This document shows, piece after piece, positions 16,931-26,334 of a stretch of 64,000 nucleotides of DNA. The number at the start of each line of letters is the position of its first letter. Position 1 is the stretch's first letter. The stretch lies in NCBI RefSeq assembly GCF_001590605.1, contig NZ_CP014504.1:1860001-1924000 (forward strand). Direction: 5' to 3'. The notes beneath the pieces were generated by a model that did not search any database, was not told the origin of the DNA, and was given only the letters and a program-made list of their open reading frames with translations. Source of the stretch: Pedobacter cryoconitis (GTDB lineage: Bacteria; Bacteroidota; Bacteroidia; Sphingobacteriales; Sphingobacteriaceae). Both the position numbers and the translations under genes were made by a program.

Positions 16931-19285
16931 ATGAAATTTAAACCTTTAACCCTATTCGCTATCCTTTTTATCTTTTTGCTCCCATTTATAACAAAGGCTC
17001 AAAGCGGTCAGGGTATATTGATTGGAAACATAACTGACAGTCTTTATCAAAAGATAAGTTACGCCACAATACAGATCAAAAAACTCAATATAAAAAACTC
17101 TTCAGATAAAACAGGCAGGTTTCAGCTTAAGGGTATTCCTGAGGGTACTTATACTGTACGTATCTCAATGACAGGATTTCAAACCAATGAAACCCAGGTA
17201 CGTATTCGGGCAAATGATACGCTAAAAGTAACCTATATACTGGAAGATAAAAATTCAGATTTAAACGAAGTTATTGTCTCCGCAAGCAGGAAGGCAGAAT
17301 CACTTGCTCAAACTCCTTCTTCTGTAACCATATTAACGGCCAAAGATATCAATACTCAATCTGTGATCAGTCCGAATCTGGCCAATATATTGGCTTATAG
17401 TGTACCAGGACTCGGCGCGTCTACCAATCAAACCGGGAACTCAGGTCAGACATTACGTGGTAGAGGTGTATTGGTCTTAATTGATGGTGTACCTCAATCA
17501 ACTCCTTTGCGCGCAGGTGGCCGCGATATCCGCAGCATAGACCCATCAGTAATTGAGAGAGTTGAGGTTATTAAAGGTGCAACTGCTATCTATGGGAATG
17601 GTGCCGAAGGTGGGTTAATCAATTACATTACTAAAAAACCCGCTTCTGGCAAAGTATTAGGTGGCTATTCGCAAATTGGATTAACAGGTAATACTAAAGG
17701 AGATAGTACGCTGGGCTATCGGTTAGTTCAGCAGTTTTATGGTAAAAGTGGTAAACTCGATTATATAGTAAGTGGTACTTATGAAAAAACTGGCGTATTC
17801 AGGGATGCCAAAAATCAGGTAGTTTCTCCGGATTATGGCTTAGGAGAAACTAAGACCTACAATGGATTTGTTAAAGTTGGTTATGATTTTTCTCCTAAAC
17901 AGAGGTTAGAATTGATGTATAACTATTTCAGTTCAAGACAGCACTCTGACTACATTTTAAAAAATGGAATATACGGACAAGAGCCGGCAATTGGAGTTCA
18001 TGGTACGCGTAAAGGAGAAGATGAAGGTACACGCTATAACCATAATGCAAATCTTCAATATAGCAACAAGCAAGTGTTTGGCCAGACAGATTTACAGGCC
18101 AATGTATATTTACAAGATTTTTATACGATCTATTCCAATGTGGCTTCTTTTTACGAGGGAGGCCAGTCAGCTATTAAATCTGCAAAAAAAGGCACAAGGG
18201 TAAATTTGAATACTCCCCTTCCAGTCTCAGAAAATTTATTGATGCAACTTAATTATGGGGTCGATCTGATGAATGATAAAACTTCACAAAGCTTAACTGA
18301 TGGCCGGGTTTGGGTACCAGACATGAATATGGTCAATATTGCCCCTTACTTGCAAACTACCGCTAATATTTTTAAAGATCTAACTATTAAAGGTGGATTG
18401 AGAGTAGAAAATATCAATATCAAAGTAGACGATTTCAATACACTTGCTACTGGTGCCAACAACGCCGGAAGTATCGCAGTTAAAGGTGGGACACTTAATT
18501 ATAATGCTTTAGTATTTAATGTAGGTGCCAGATATTCAGCAAGCAGATTATTCAATCCTTTTATAAGTTATGCACAATCTTTCTCTGTTTTTGAATTAGG
18601 CAGGGTGCTGCGTGCGGCACAAAGCAACACTCTTTCTCAATTACAGACCAAACCTATCATTGTAAATAATTACGAAGCTGGTTTTAGCAGTTCTCTGGGG
18701 CCTGTAAATATGAGTGCAGCTTATTATATCAGTACTTCTAAATTAGGCGCAAACTTGTTAGAGGTTAACGGGGTTTATATTTCTCAAAGAATTCCTGAAC
18801 GCGTTTGGGGTTATGAGTTCCAGGCAGATTATGCGTTTACAGAAAAACTTTCAGTTGGTGGAAATTACGCTTATGTAGAAGGAAAAGGTGATGTTGATGA
18901 CGATGGAAAATTTGATGGTACGCAAGATGTTTATTTAAATACAACCCGTATCCCACCTTCTAAATCTACACTTTATTTGAAATACGCTGGCATTAAAAAC
19001 CTGTCAATTGATGTGAACTGGATAAGAGTTGGAAACAGAGACCGTTTTAAACCTAATGCAACTACAGGTAAATATCTGATTGGAGAAGGCCCTGTAAAAG
19101 CCTATAACCTATTTAATCTGGCTACAGTTTATCAGGCTTCAAAAGCTTTAAAGCTTAGTTTGGGACTGGAAAACCTTTTTAATAAAGCTTATTACCCAAG
19201 CATATCTCAGTTTTATGGAAACAATTCAGTTTATACCCGCGGAAATGGACGTCGTTTTAACCTTGCAGCTGGTTATTCTTTCTAA
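16931..19285 (+). CDS. TonB-dependent receptor (siderophore/metal type)
   Basis: 784 residues with a signal peptide to about TKAQS. A CarboxypepD_reg-like domain (about 26-110) is followed by a plug with TPSSVTILTAKDI and VLIDGVPQSTP...IERVEVIKGATAIYGNGAEGG. The remainder is a beta-barrel ending in aromatic F (YSF). It would import a ferric-siderophore-like ligand across the outer membrane using TonB energy. The stop overlaps the start of the PepSY gene (TAATG), so the two are coupled. Pairing with a PepSY reductase-like protein points to iron or a similar metal; ligand unknown. Confidence 0.92.
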   Translation: MKFKPLTLFAILFIFLLPFITKAQSGQGILIGNITDSLYQKISYATIQIKKLNIKNSSDKTGRFQLKGIPEGTYTVRISMTGFQTNETQVRIRANDTLKVTYILEDKNSDLNEVIVSASRKAESLAQTPSSVTILTAKDINTQSVISPNLANILAYSVPGLGASTNQTGNSGQTLRGRGVLVLIDGVPQSTPLRAGGRDIRSIDPSVIERVEVIKGATAIYGNGAEGGLINYITKKPASGKVLGGYSQIGLTGNTKGDSTLGYRLVQQFYGKSGKLDYIVSGTYEKTGVFRDAKNQVVSPDYGLGETKTYNGFVKVGYDFSPKQRLELMYNYFSSRQHSDYILKNGIYGQEPAIGVHGTRKGEDEGTRYNHNANLQYSNKQVFGQTDLQANVYLQDFYTIYSNVASFYEGGQSAIKSAKKGTRVNLNTPLPVSENLLMQLNYGVDLMNDKTSQSLTDGRVWVPDMNMVNIAPYLQTTANIFKDLTIKGGLRVENINIKVDDFNTLATGANNAGSIAVKGGTLNYNALVFNVGARYSASRLFNPFISYAQSFSVFELGRVLRAAQSNTLSQLQTKPIIVNNYEAGFSSSLGPVNMSAAYYISTSKLGANLLEVNGVYISQRIPERVWGYEFQADYAFTEKLSVGGNYAYVEGKGDVDDDGKFDGTQDVYLNTTRIPPSKSTLYLKYAGIKNLSIDVNWIRVGNRDRFKPNATTGKYLIGEGPVKAYNLFNLATVYQASKALKLSLGLENLFNKAYYPSISQFYGNNSVYTRGNGRRFNLAAGYSF

Positions 19286-20391
19286 TGAAAATTATAAAAA
19301 AAATTAAAAAAGCAATTGGGCTAGTCCATTTATGGTTAGGGCTTTTTACCGGAATTATCATAGTAATTATCGGTATAACGGGCTGTATATATGTTTTCGA
19401 GCAAGAAATCAGAGATTACCTGCAAAAGGATTATGCTTTTGTTCCGGCTCGCCAACTGCCACAGGCCAGCTTAGCTAAACTAATGCAGGAATTTGAAAAG
19501 ATTGCGCCCGCTCAAAAGGTTACTGGAATTGAGATCAACAATACTGCGCCCAATGCGACTATTAGTTTTACAACCAGCAAACATCATGTTTATTACCTGA
19601 ATCCTTACAATGGAAGCCTGGTTAAGGAAACAAAGCAAGATTTCTTAGTTACTGTGGAAGAGCTTCATACCTCTTTACTTTTAGGAGATACAGGGAAATT
19701 TATTATCCGATGGTCTGTTGTGATTTTTGTATTCATGCTGATTTCTGGCCTTATCTTATGGTTTCCAGGGCAGGTACGGTTGATTAAACAAGCTATTACT
19801 ATCAAATGGAGCGCATCTTTTAAAAGGGTTAATTATGACCTGCACAATGTATTGGGTTTCTATGCTTCAGGAATATTAATGGTCAGCGCATTATCCGGAC
19901 TTTACTTTGGTTTCAGGGAAGTAAAGACAGCTGTCAGTTTTTTAAGTGGATCAAAATTTACTGAAGGAGTAAAAGCAGCACCAGCCTTACAACCTATCGT
20001 CAAGGAAACTATTCCGGAGCATTATGAACGTATTTACAGGAAAGCAATCGTACAATATCCAGGTGCTATACTGACCAATTTATCAATTCGTAAAGATGGT
20101 AATCTCAGACTAAGGTTAAATTATCCATCGGATTGGGCACGAAAGCGGAATACTTTTTTTTATAGCCCGGAGAATGGGCAGTTGATCCGCTCTAAACTCT
20201 ATAAAGATTTTAACAAGGCCGATTGGATTGAAGCTGGAAATTATAATCTGCACACCGGACGAATGTTCGGTATCTTTGGTAAGATTGTAGCTACTGTAGT
20301 TAGCCTGATAGCCGCAAGTTTACCAATTACCGGCTTTATCATCTGGTTGAAGAAAGGAAAGAAGAAGAAAATCAAAAAGCAGAGCTCTTAA
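19285..20391 (+). CDS. PepSY-associated membrane protein (PiuB-like)
   Basis: 368 residues. Four transmembrane segments lie at about 15-38, 137-160, 190-210 and 330-355. PepSY-type periplasmic regions are between them, and HLWLGL and YDLHNVLGFY motifs bear the typical membrane-edge histidines. The C-terminus is Lys-rich. Proteins of this family accompany siderophore receptors and are thought to reduce or release iron in the periplasm or inner membrane. The first base of its ATG is the last base of the receptor stop. Its 3' end overlaps the convergent gene 20388-21083 by 4 bp. Confidence 0.9.
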   Translation: MKIIKKIKKAIGLVHLWLGLFTGIIIVIIGITGCIYVFEQEIRDYLQKDYAFVPARQLPQASLAKLMQEFEKIAPAQKVTGIEINNTAPNATISFTTSKHHVYYLNPYNGSLVKETKQDFLVTVEELHTSLLLGDTGKFIIRWSVVIFVFMLISGLILWFPGQVRLIKQAITIKWSASFKRVNYDLHNVLGFYASGILMVSALSGLYFGFREVKTAVSFLSGSKFTEGVKAAPALQPIVKETIPEHYERIYRKAIVQYPGAILTNLSIRKDGNLRLRLNYPSDWARKRNTFFYSPENGQLIRSKLYKDFNKADWIEAGNYNLHTGRMFGIFGKIVATVVSLIAASLPITGFIIWLKKGKKKKIKKQSS

Positions 20392-21083
20392 GGTCTCTCT
20401 TTTATTTTTAATCCCTGCATAAAAGCCAATTTAATAGCGAATGCATCAACAAACTCAGCATGCATTAAATCTACGGTCTTCCCTGCTTCCAATTCTTTAT
20501 AGAGGTTCAGTAATTGCTTTTTACCCGGTGCATTCATCAAATAGTTATCAAAAAACTGCTGCGCCTGCTCTTTTGAAGCCATACAAAGCATAAAAGCTAA
20601 AGGAGTTAACGATGGAGCTGTGTAGCGGTTAAATTTCGTTCCGTTAGTCATCAAAAATTGTATGGCCTCGTTTATATCTTCAAAGAGATTGAATATGGGG
20701 ATTGCATAAGCTTTTAGCGTATTGACTACTTCTGCGATCGTTTTTTCCTGACTAATCCCAAAAACATTCCATGACTTCCATTCCTGGGAAGGAGAAATAT
20801 ACCCTAATTGATTCGCATATATCATATCATTGCTATAGACGTCATTTGTTTGCACTTTCAGCCACTTCTTCAAGCGTTTAGAAGTAATTTGAATATGTGC
20901 CAGCAGTTTAACATAACCATTACTGTTTAAGGTACTGGACTGGAAACTAATTTCAAAAGTAAGGTCTTTATCGGCACTGATCTTTTTCAGACAAGCTCCT
21001 TTCTGACTGGCTTTAAATCCGAATTCTGCCAATCCATCATTAATCTGGTTACATGCGGCTAAGAAGATATCTCTGGAACTCAT
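20388..21083 (-). CDS. Protein of unknown function (DUF4304-like N-terminus possible)
   Basis: 231 residues, no signal peptide or membrane segment, so probably cytoplasmic. The N-terminal part (INDGLAEFGFKASQKGACLKK, then a beta-rich stretch with FEISFQSS) is reminiscent of DUF4304-type proteins, but I would not rely on that. The C-terminal half is helical. It is convergent with the PepSY gene (4-bp overlap) and divergent from the metal-uptake operon downstream. Confidence 0.6.
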   Translation of the reverse strand: MSSRDIFLAACNQINDGLAEFGFKASQKGACLKKISADKDLTFEISFQSSTLNSNGYVKLLAHIQITSKRLKKWLKVQTNDVYSNDMIYANQLGYISPSQEWKSWNVFGISQEKTIAEVVNTLKAYAIPIFNLFEDINEAIQFLMTNGTKFNRYTAPSLTPLAFMLCMASKEQAQQFFDNYLMNAPGKKQLLNLYKELEAGKTVDLMHAEFVDAFAIKLAFMQGLKIKERP

Positions 21084-21206
21084 ATATTATTTAAGACTCG
21101 TTTTAAGGTGCGTAAGTTAAGATTATTATTTGCGATGCATCTTAACCGCCTGGTTGAATTGACTAAAAACAATCAGTTGTAAGTTTTAAAATCAATATTA
21201 TAATTG

Positions 21207-21214
21207 TAACTTTG
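21207..21214 (+). promoter_or_regulatory. -7 element of the ABC/TonB metal operon
   Basis: TAACTTTG matches TAnnTTTG exactly. It lies 9 bp before ATG 21224 and overlaps an upstream in-frame TTG at 21212. This decides against TTG 21212 as the translation start. No good -33 box at standard spacing. Confidence 0.5.
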
Positions 21215-21223
21215 TTGCATCCC

Positions 21224-21577
21224 ATGCAGATAAGACAGAAATTCAATGCTTCGTTACTTTCCAGAATTGGAGCAATATTTCTATTGCTGATTTTTCTAGG
21301 TACACCAATGATTGAATCTCTTCATCATCATGGGAAATCAGGGTTTGAAGCAGGTATTGATAAAAAATCTGGTCAAAAGAGCTTTTCTTCTTTCGAAAAA
21401 AAATGCAAAGTCTGTGAGTTGATTAAACATCAGTTCCCTCATTTTTATATCCCCGGGCAGGCATTCTCTATTCTTATTCTGCTGCCTGATCAAAAACTGA
21501 TGTGGCATTTTTTATTACAGTCCAGTTCATCTTTTATCTTAAAATGCGCTAATAAAGGTCCTCCTTTTTTAAGCTGA
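21224..21577 (+). CDS. Small membrane protein with His cluster and Cys-x-x-Cys
   Basis: 117 residues from ATG 21224; an upstream in-frame TTG at 21212 lies within the promoter. One hydrophobic helix (about 12-32) is followed by ESLHHHGK, then KKCKVCELIKHQFPH and a second hydrophobic stretch. The His triplet and CxxC next to a siderophore-type receptor operon suggest a metal-handling accessory, as for DUF2946-like proteins. The family is not certain. The ABC ATPase gene starts 102 bp downstream. Confidence 0.7.
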   Translation: MQIRQKFNASLLSRIGAIFLLLIFLGTPMIESLHHHGKSGFEAGIDKKSGQKSFSSFEKKCKVCELIKHQFPHFYIPGQAFSILILLPDQKLMWHFLLQSSSSFILKCANKGPPFLS

Positions 21578-21679
21578 TCTGATTATTTCTCAGTAAAAAA
21601 ACTGAGCAGTCCCTCCTATTCATAGAATTCTATAATCCGTTTCTTCAGGAATGCATATTCCTGTACACTAATTTTTATT

Positions 21680-22375
21680 ATGCTTCAAGCCATATCATTA
21701 TCAAAAAATTACCAGGGCAACATTGCATTGGACAACCTTAACCTTCAAGTGAAACCCGGAGAAGTATTTTGTCTTTTAGGACAAAATGGTGCAGGTAAAA
21801 CCACTACAATTAATTTGTTTCTTGGGTTTATAGCGCCAACCTCCGGAAAAGTTCTGATCAATAATTCAGAGGTAAGACCTGGCGCAGCTGATACACGGAA
21901 ATATCTGGCGTATATTCCCGAAGTTGTCATGTTATATGGTAACCTTTCAGCTATAGATAATTTAGATTATTTCAGCAGACTGGCGGGATTTATTTATGAT
22001 AAAAACCATTTGTCCGGTTTCTTGTCGCAATGTGGATTGCAAATGGATGCACACCAAAAACATCTTGCTGGATTTAGTAAAGGTATGCGTCAAAAGGTAG
22101 GCATTGCAATCGCATTAGCTAAAAATGCAGATGTGATTCTGATGGACGAACCTACAAGTGGTTTAGATCCTAAAGCAACCGATGAATTTACGGAACTTGT
22201 AAAAAAACTAGGCAGTCAGGGCAAATCTATTCTAATGGCTACACACGATATTTTCAATGCAGTTAATGTAGGTACACATATCGGCATCATGCGCAAAGGG
22301 CAACTGATCCATACTTTAAATGCCAGCGATATCAATGCAAATGATCTTCAGAAATTATACTTACAAACGATTTAA
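21680..22375 (+). CDS. ABC transporter ATP-binding protein
   Basis: 231 residues, a single nucleotide-binding domain of the usual length. Walker A is GQNGAGKTT (about 34-42), the signature is FSKGMRQKVGIAIAL, Walker B is VILMDEPTSGLDP, and the switch His is in ATHD. It resembles the NosF/CcmA branch that pairs with ABC-2 permeases. It starts an operon with tight 5, 5 and 1-bp gaps: ATPase, TonB receptor, permease, permease. The cognate membrane parts are therefore the two genes after the receptor. Confidence 0.92.
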   Translation: MLQAISLSKNYQGNIALDNLNLQVKPGEVFCLLGQNGAGKTTTINLFLGFIAPTSGKVLINNSEVRPGAADTRKYLAYIPEVVMLYGNLSAIDNLDYFSRLAGFIYDKNHLSGFLSQCGLQMDAHQKHLAGFSKGMRQKVGIAIALAKNADVILMDEPTSGLDPKATDEFTELVKKLGSQGKSILMATHDIFNAVNVGTHIGIMRKGQLIHTLNASDINANDLQKLYLQTI

Positions 22376-22380
22376 TATCA

Positions 22381-24885
22381 ATGAACTTATTCACTATTGC
22401 TATAGTTAAAACTTCCTTCATTTTCAGTTTCGCATTGCTGTTCAGTTTGCAGACAATTGCACAAATTAAAGTGAGTGGAAGTGTGATCTCAGGACAGCAT
22501 GAACCTTTAATACGTGCTAACATTAAGTTTAAAAATGGAAAAGATATATCAAATACTTCCAGTGATTCTATCGGAAGGTTTCAGCTGGTTTTACCTAAAT
22601 CAGGTAATTATACAATGACTATCAGTGCAATTGGTTATTTGACCTATCAAAAAGAATATTTGATTGCAGGATCAGCGGAATTAGTATTAAATGATATCAT
22701 CCTTATCAATTCACAGCAAGAATTACAAACAGTAGAAATTGTGGGGAATACAGCTAAAAAATATTTTAGTGATTATTCATTTTCGGCGACTAAAACGGCG
22801 ACACTAAATAAAGATATACCGCAATCAATTTCTACCGTGTCTAAAGAACTGATTACCGACAGACAGGCATCAACGCTTGCTGATGCAGTTAAAAATGTAG
22901 CTGGAGTATCTCAGAGTAGTTTTTACAATCAATTTGCCATCCGAGGAATCAATCAAAATCAAGAAGGTGCAATTATCAATGGCATGCGCACGCATCAATA
23001 TTTTTTCAATCAGCCACTGACTGCCAACCTCGAACGTATAGAAGTCATTAAAGGGCCCGCAAGTGCAACTTTTTCCAGTGTTGACCCTGGTGGAAGTATT
23101 AATATGGTTACTAAAAAACCATTGGCAGAAGATAGAAAACAGCTCAGTATCTCTGCCGGCAGCTTCAGTACGATGAAAACTGCATTGGATTTTACTGGTC
23201 CGCTAAATAAGGAAAAAACTTTATTATACAGACTTAACGCTGCTTATGAAGACAGCAAAAGTTTCAGAGATCTGCAATATAAAAAGGCTTACCTGATCTC
23301 ACCTTCATTTTCTTATATCCCTGATGATAAAACCAGTATCAATGTAGAACTGGTTATGAATAACAGTAAATCGAGACTAGATCGCGGACAGGCAATATTT
23401 GGTGCAATAGCGGGTAAAACTGATTTGAACAGTACCCCTATTACTTTTAATATGGGCGGTAGCAACGATTATTTCAATAGCCAGGATTTAATGCTGATGA
23501 GTAATCTTTCGCATGCTATTACTCCTGATGTCGTTTTTAATGTAGCCTATATGAAACAGGCCTGGACTGAAGACCTGCTGGAACACCGTACAACAAATGC
23601 ATTTGGTGTAGATGAAAACAACAATGCCATACCTACACTTGCTGGTATGCGGGCGGTTCAGCGTCAGCAAAAATGGGACACGAATAACCTGAGTACTTAT
23701 TTTAGCATAAATGCAAATACCGGAGTATTAAAACATAAGATCGTAATTGGTTATGATGTGATGAGTACTCAAAAAAACAGAGGTGGTGGTGAAAACGCTG
23801 CACAAGGATACCGATTAAAAGATGGTACAATCGCTTCTAAATATGATCCTGCCAAGAAAGATCTTTATATTTTTAAAACAGTGAATGGGATCAATGCACC
23901 AATACCAAATGTAGCGCATTTTAATCTGGCAAATCCAGTCTATACCATTCGTAATCTGAATGATTATATTTTCACCAAAACTGAAATACCACCAGCCTAT
24001 TCCGTGGTAAACGGAATTTATGTACAAGATCAGGTAAGTTACCGGAAACTGATTCTTACCCTGGGTTTAAGACAGGAATGGTATGAAGATTATAATAATT
24101 ATAAGCTAAACACGGAGCAAAAAATCTCTCGAAAAAAGTTACTGCCCAGATTGGGAGTTACCTATGCAATAACGAATAACATCAATGTTTATGGTACTTA
24201 TCTGGAAGGTTATCAGCCCCAGGGAAATACTTCTACCCTGGTTATCGTTCCTCCTCCTGCCGGAACCAATTATAAACCTTTGGAAAGCAATTTAAAAGAG
24301 ATTGGTTTGAAATCTGAATGGTTAAACCGCAAATTAATGTTTACTATAGCACTGTTCGAAATTAATCAGAAAAATCTGCTTTTAAATGCAAATGACCCTG
24401 TAGATGTCAACCTGCTTATTGAACGCGGGGCACAAAGAAGCAGAGGTCTGGAAATAGAAGCAGCTGGTTTTATCCTGCCACGCTGGCAATTTAATCTGGG
24501 ATATAGTTATACCGATGCAATTATTAAACAAGATAATGACGTGACCTTGATTGGTCAACGGGTTCAGAATACACCTAAACATAGTGGCAGCATATGGACA
24601 AGATACGATCTGAAAGACAACAAATTTTTTAATGGAATTGGCTTTGGTACAGGTGTGCAATATAGTGGTGATAAACTACCATTATACATCAGAAACTTCA
24701 CCTTACCTGCTTATACGATTGTGGACGCAGCCATCTATTATACTCCATCTAAAACAAAAGTGCAGCTGGCTATGAATGTAAACAATGTTTTCAATAGCAC
24801 TTACTGGGTTGGTGCTCAAAATTATCTCCGCTTATTTCCTGGAACCCCCAGGAACGTAATGTTTAATGTAACCTACAGATTCTGA
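22381..24885 (+). CDS. TonB-dependent siderophore receptor
   Basis: 834 residues with a signal peptide to about TIAQ and a CarboxypepD_reg-like domain (about 28-115). The plug carries KDIPQSISTVSKELI, FAIRGINQNQEGAIINGMR and LERIEVIKGPASATFSS...GGSINMVTKKP, the pattern of FhuA/FpvA-type siderophore receptors. The C-terminal barrel ends NVTYRF. It lies between an ABC ATPase and two ABC-2 permeases of one operon. Outer-membrane uptake and inner-membrane transport of one ligand may thus be linked. Confidence 0.92.
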   Translation: MNLFTIAIVKTSFIFSFALLFSLQTIAQIKVSGSVISGQHEPLIRANIKFKNGKDISNTSSDSIGRFQLVLPKSGNYTMTISAIGYLTYQKEYLIAGSAELVLNDIILINSQQELQTVEIVGNTAKKYFSDYSFSATKTATLNKDIPQSISTVSKELITDRQASTLADAVKNVAGVSQSSFYNQFAIRGINQNQEGAIINGMRTHQYFFNQPLTANLERIEVIKGPASATFSSVDPGGSINMVTKKPLAEDRKQLSISAGSFSTMKTALDFTGPLNKEKTLLYRLNAAYEDSKSFRDLQYKKAYLISPSFSYIPDDKTSINVELVMNNSKSRLDRGQAIFGAIAGKTDLNSTPITFNMGGSNDYFNSQDLMLMSNLSHAITPDVVFNVAYMKQAWTEDLLEHRTTNAFGVDENNNAIPTLAGMRAVQRQQKWDTNNLSTYFSINANTGVLKHKIVIGYDVMSTQKNRGGGENAAQGYRLKDGTIASKYDPAKKDLYIFKTVNGINAPIPNVAHFNLANPVYTIRNLNDYIFTKTEIPPAYSVVNGIYVQDQVSYRKLILTLGLRQEWYEDYNNYKLNTEQKISRKKLLPRLGVTYAITNNINVYGTYLEGYQPQGNTSTLVIVPPPAGTNYKPLESNLKEIGLKSEWLNRKLMFTIALFEINQKNLLLNANDPVDVNLLIERGAQRSRGLEIEAAGFILPRWQFNLGYSYTDAIIKQDNDVTLIGQRVQNTPKHSGSIWTRYDLKDNKFFNGIGFGTGVQYSGDKLPLYIRNFTLPAYTIVDAAIYYTPSKTKVQLAMNVNNVFNSTYWVGAQNYLRLFPGTPRNVMFNVTYRF

Positions 24886-24890
24886 TCCTC

Positions 24891-26333
24891 ATGAAAACAA
24901 TATTTATAATTTCCGGCCGGACATGGAAAACCGCCTTTGAAAACAAAGCAACTATCGCCCTCACACTAATTTTGGGGCTGACCTTAGGGCTGGCAACTTT
25001 AATTGGCTGGCAAAATTTCAATACACAGAACAGTCAGCGTTTAAAATATAAAGAAATAGTCAGGCAAAAGTGGTTATCAAAGCCCGATAAACACCCGCAT
25101 AGAATGGCACATTATGGCTATCTGGTATTCAGGGATAAACATGAACTGAGTTTTTTTGATTTTGGCATTGAAAGTTTTGCTGGTGTATCTATTTTTCTGG
25201 AAGCTCACAAACAAAATACAGTTAATTTTTCTGAAGCCGGCTTTTCAAATGGGATGCTCCGTTTTGGTGAACTCAGCGTTGCGATGGTGTTACAATTACT
25301 TGTCCCCCTGCTGATCTTCTTTTTAGGTTATAACAGCATCTCTGCAGAGCGGGAAGCAGGTACACTCAAAATATTACTATGTCAGGGTGTAAAATGGCAT
25401 GAACTGCTATTTGGCAAGGTCCTGGGAATTATTTTTATAAGTTTCACGTTATTTATTCCGGTTATTTTAATGACCATTATTTTATGGGCAGCATTGAGCA
25501 ACTGGCAGGTATCGGCAGACTCCAGTCTTCGTTTATTTCTGTTGATAGCAGCATATTGCCTTTATTTTATGATCTGTGCAGGAGTTGCTGTGCTGGTATC
25601 AGCCTTTCACCAAACATCCAAAGCAGCTTTAACCAGTTTACTGGTTTTGTGGGTATTCTTCACCTTGGTGATGCCAAGGATTACACAGGCTGTTGGTGTT
25701 AAGATCTATCCTTCACCGGCCAAAATTGAATTTATGGCAGCTATAGAGGCCGATTTGCAAAAAGAAGGTGACAGCCACAATCCCGATGATCCGCATTATG
25801 CAAAATTCAAGGCCGACGTACTGAAGAAATATAAGGTGGATGAGGTAGTAAAACTTCCATTTAATTATGGCGGTTATGTGATGGCTGAAGGAGAAAGAAT
25901 TTCGGCTGAAATTTACAGCAGGCACCAGAAAGAATTGAACAAGACCTTTGAAAATCAAAACAGCTTTGCGGTTGCAGCGAGTTATTTGAATCCTTTCCTC
26001 GCGATAAAAAATCTATCTATGGCACTTACAGCTTCAGATTTCAAAACCTATGTTGATTTTCAGGATCAGGCGGAAGCTTATCGTTATCAGCTTGCCCAGC
26101 ATATGAATAAGCTTCAAATGGAGAACATCAGCAATGAAAAGCTTGGAGAAAAAGAAAAAGCAGCAAGTATCAGCCATACGCATTGGGCGGAGCAACCGGA
26201 TTTTCAATATCGCTTTAAAACTGTAAACTGGGTAATTACAAATCAGCTGGGTACCATTCTTTCTATTTTATTATGGTTTACAGCTGTATTAATAATGCTG
26301 GCAATTTCATCAAAATGGATCAAAACCTTATAA
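24891..26333 (+). CDS. ABC-2 type permease, DUF3526 family (first of pair)
   Basis: 480 residues. An N-terminal helix (about 21-42) is followed by a large extracytoplasmic segment. Four to five helices come next (about 130-260), starting with a characteristic SAEREAGTLKILLCQG coupling motif. A second polar region (about 270-440) and a final helix (about 450-472) complete it. This is the NosY/DUF3526 layout. It partners with the ATPase at 21680 and the next permease, which starts 1 bp after this stop. Substrate unknown; neighbours suggest a metallophore or peptide. Confidence 0.85.
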   Translation: MKTIFIISGRTWKTAFENKATIALTLILGLTLGLATLIGWQNFNTQNSQRLKYKEIVRQKWLSKPDKHPHRMAHYGYLVFRDKHELSFFDFGIESFAGVSIFLEAHKQNTVNFSEAGFSNGMLRFGELSVAMVLQLLVPLLIFFLGYNSISAEREAGTLKILLCQGVKWHELLFGKVLGIIFISFTLFIPVILMTIILWAALSNWQVSADSSLRLFLLIAAYCLYFMICAGVAVLVSAFHQTSKAALTSLLVLWVFFTLVMPRITQAVGVKIYPSPAKIEFMAAIEADLQKEGDSHNPDDPHYAKFKADVLKKYKVDEVVKLPFNYGGYVMAEGERISAEIYSRHQKELNKTFENQNSFAVAASYLNPFLAIKNLSMALTASDFKTYVDFQDQAEAYRYQLAQHMNKLQMENISNEKLGEKEKAASISHTHWAEQPDFQYRFKTVNWVITNQLGTILSILLWFTAVLIMLAISSKWIKTL

Positions 26334-26334
26334 C

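Noticed and set aside
21212..21223. TTG start for the small His/Cys protein
   Set aside because: The codon is inside the -7 promoter element TAACTTTG.
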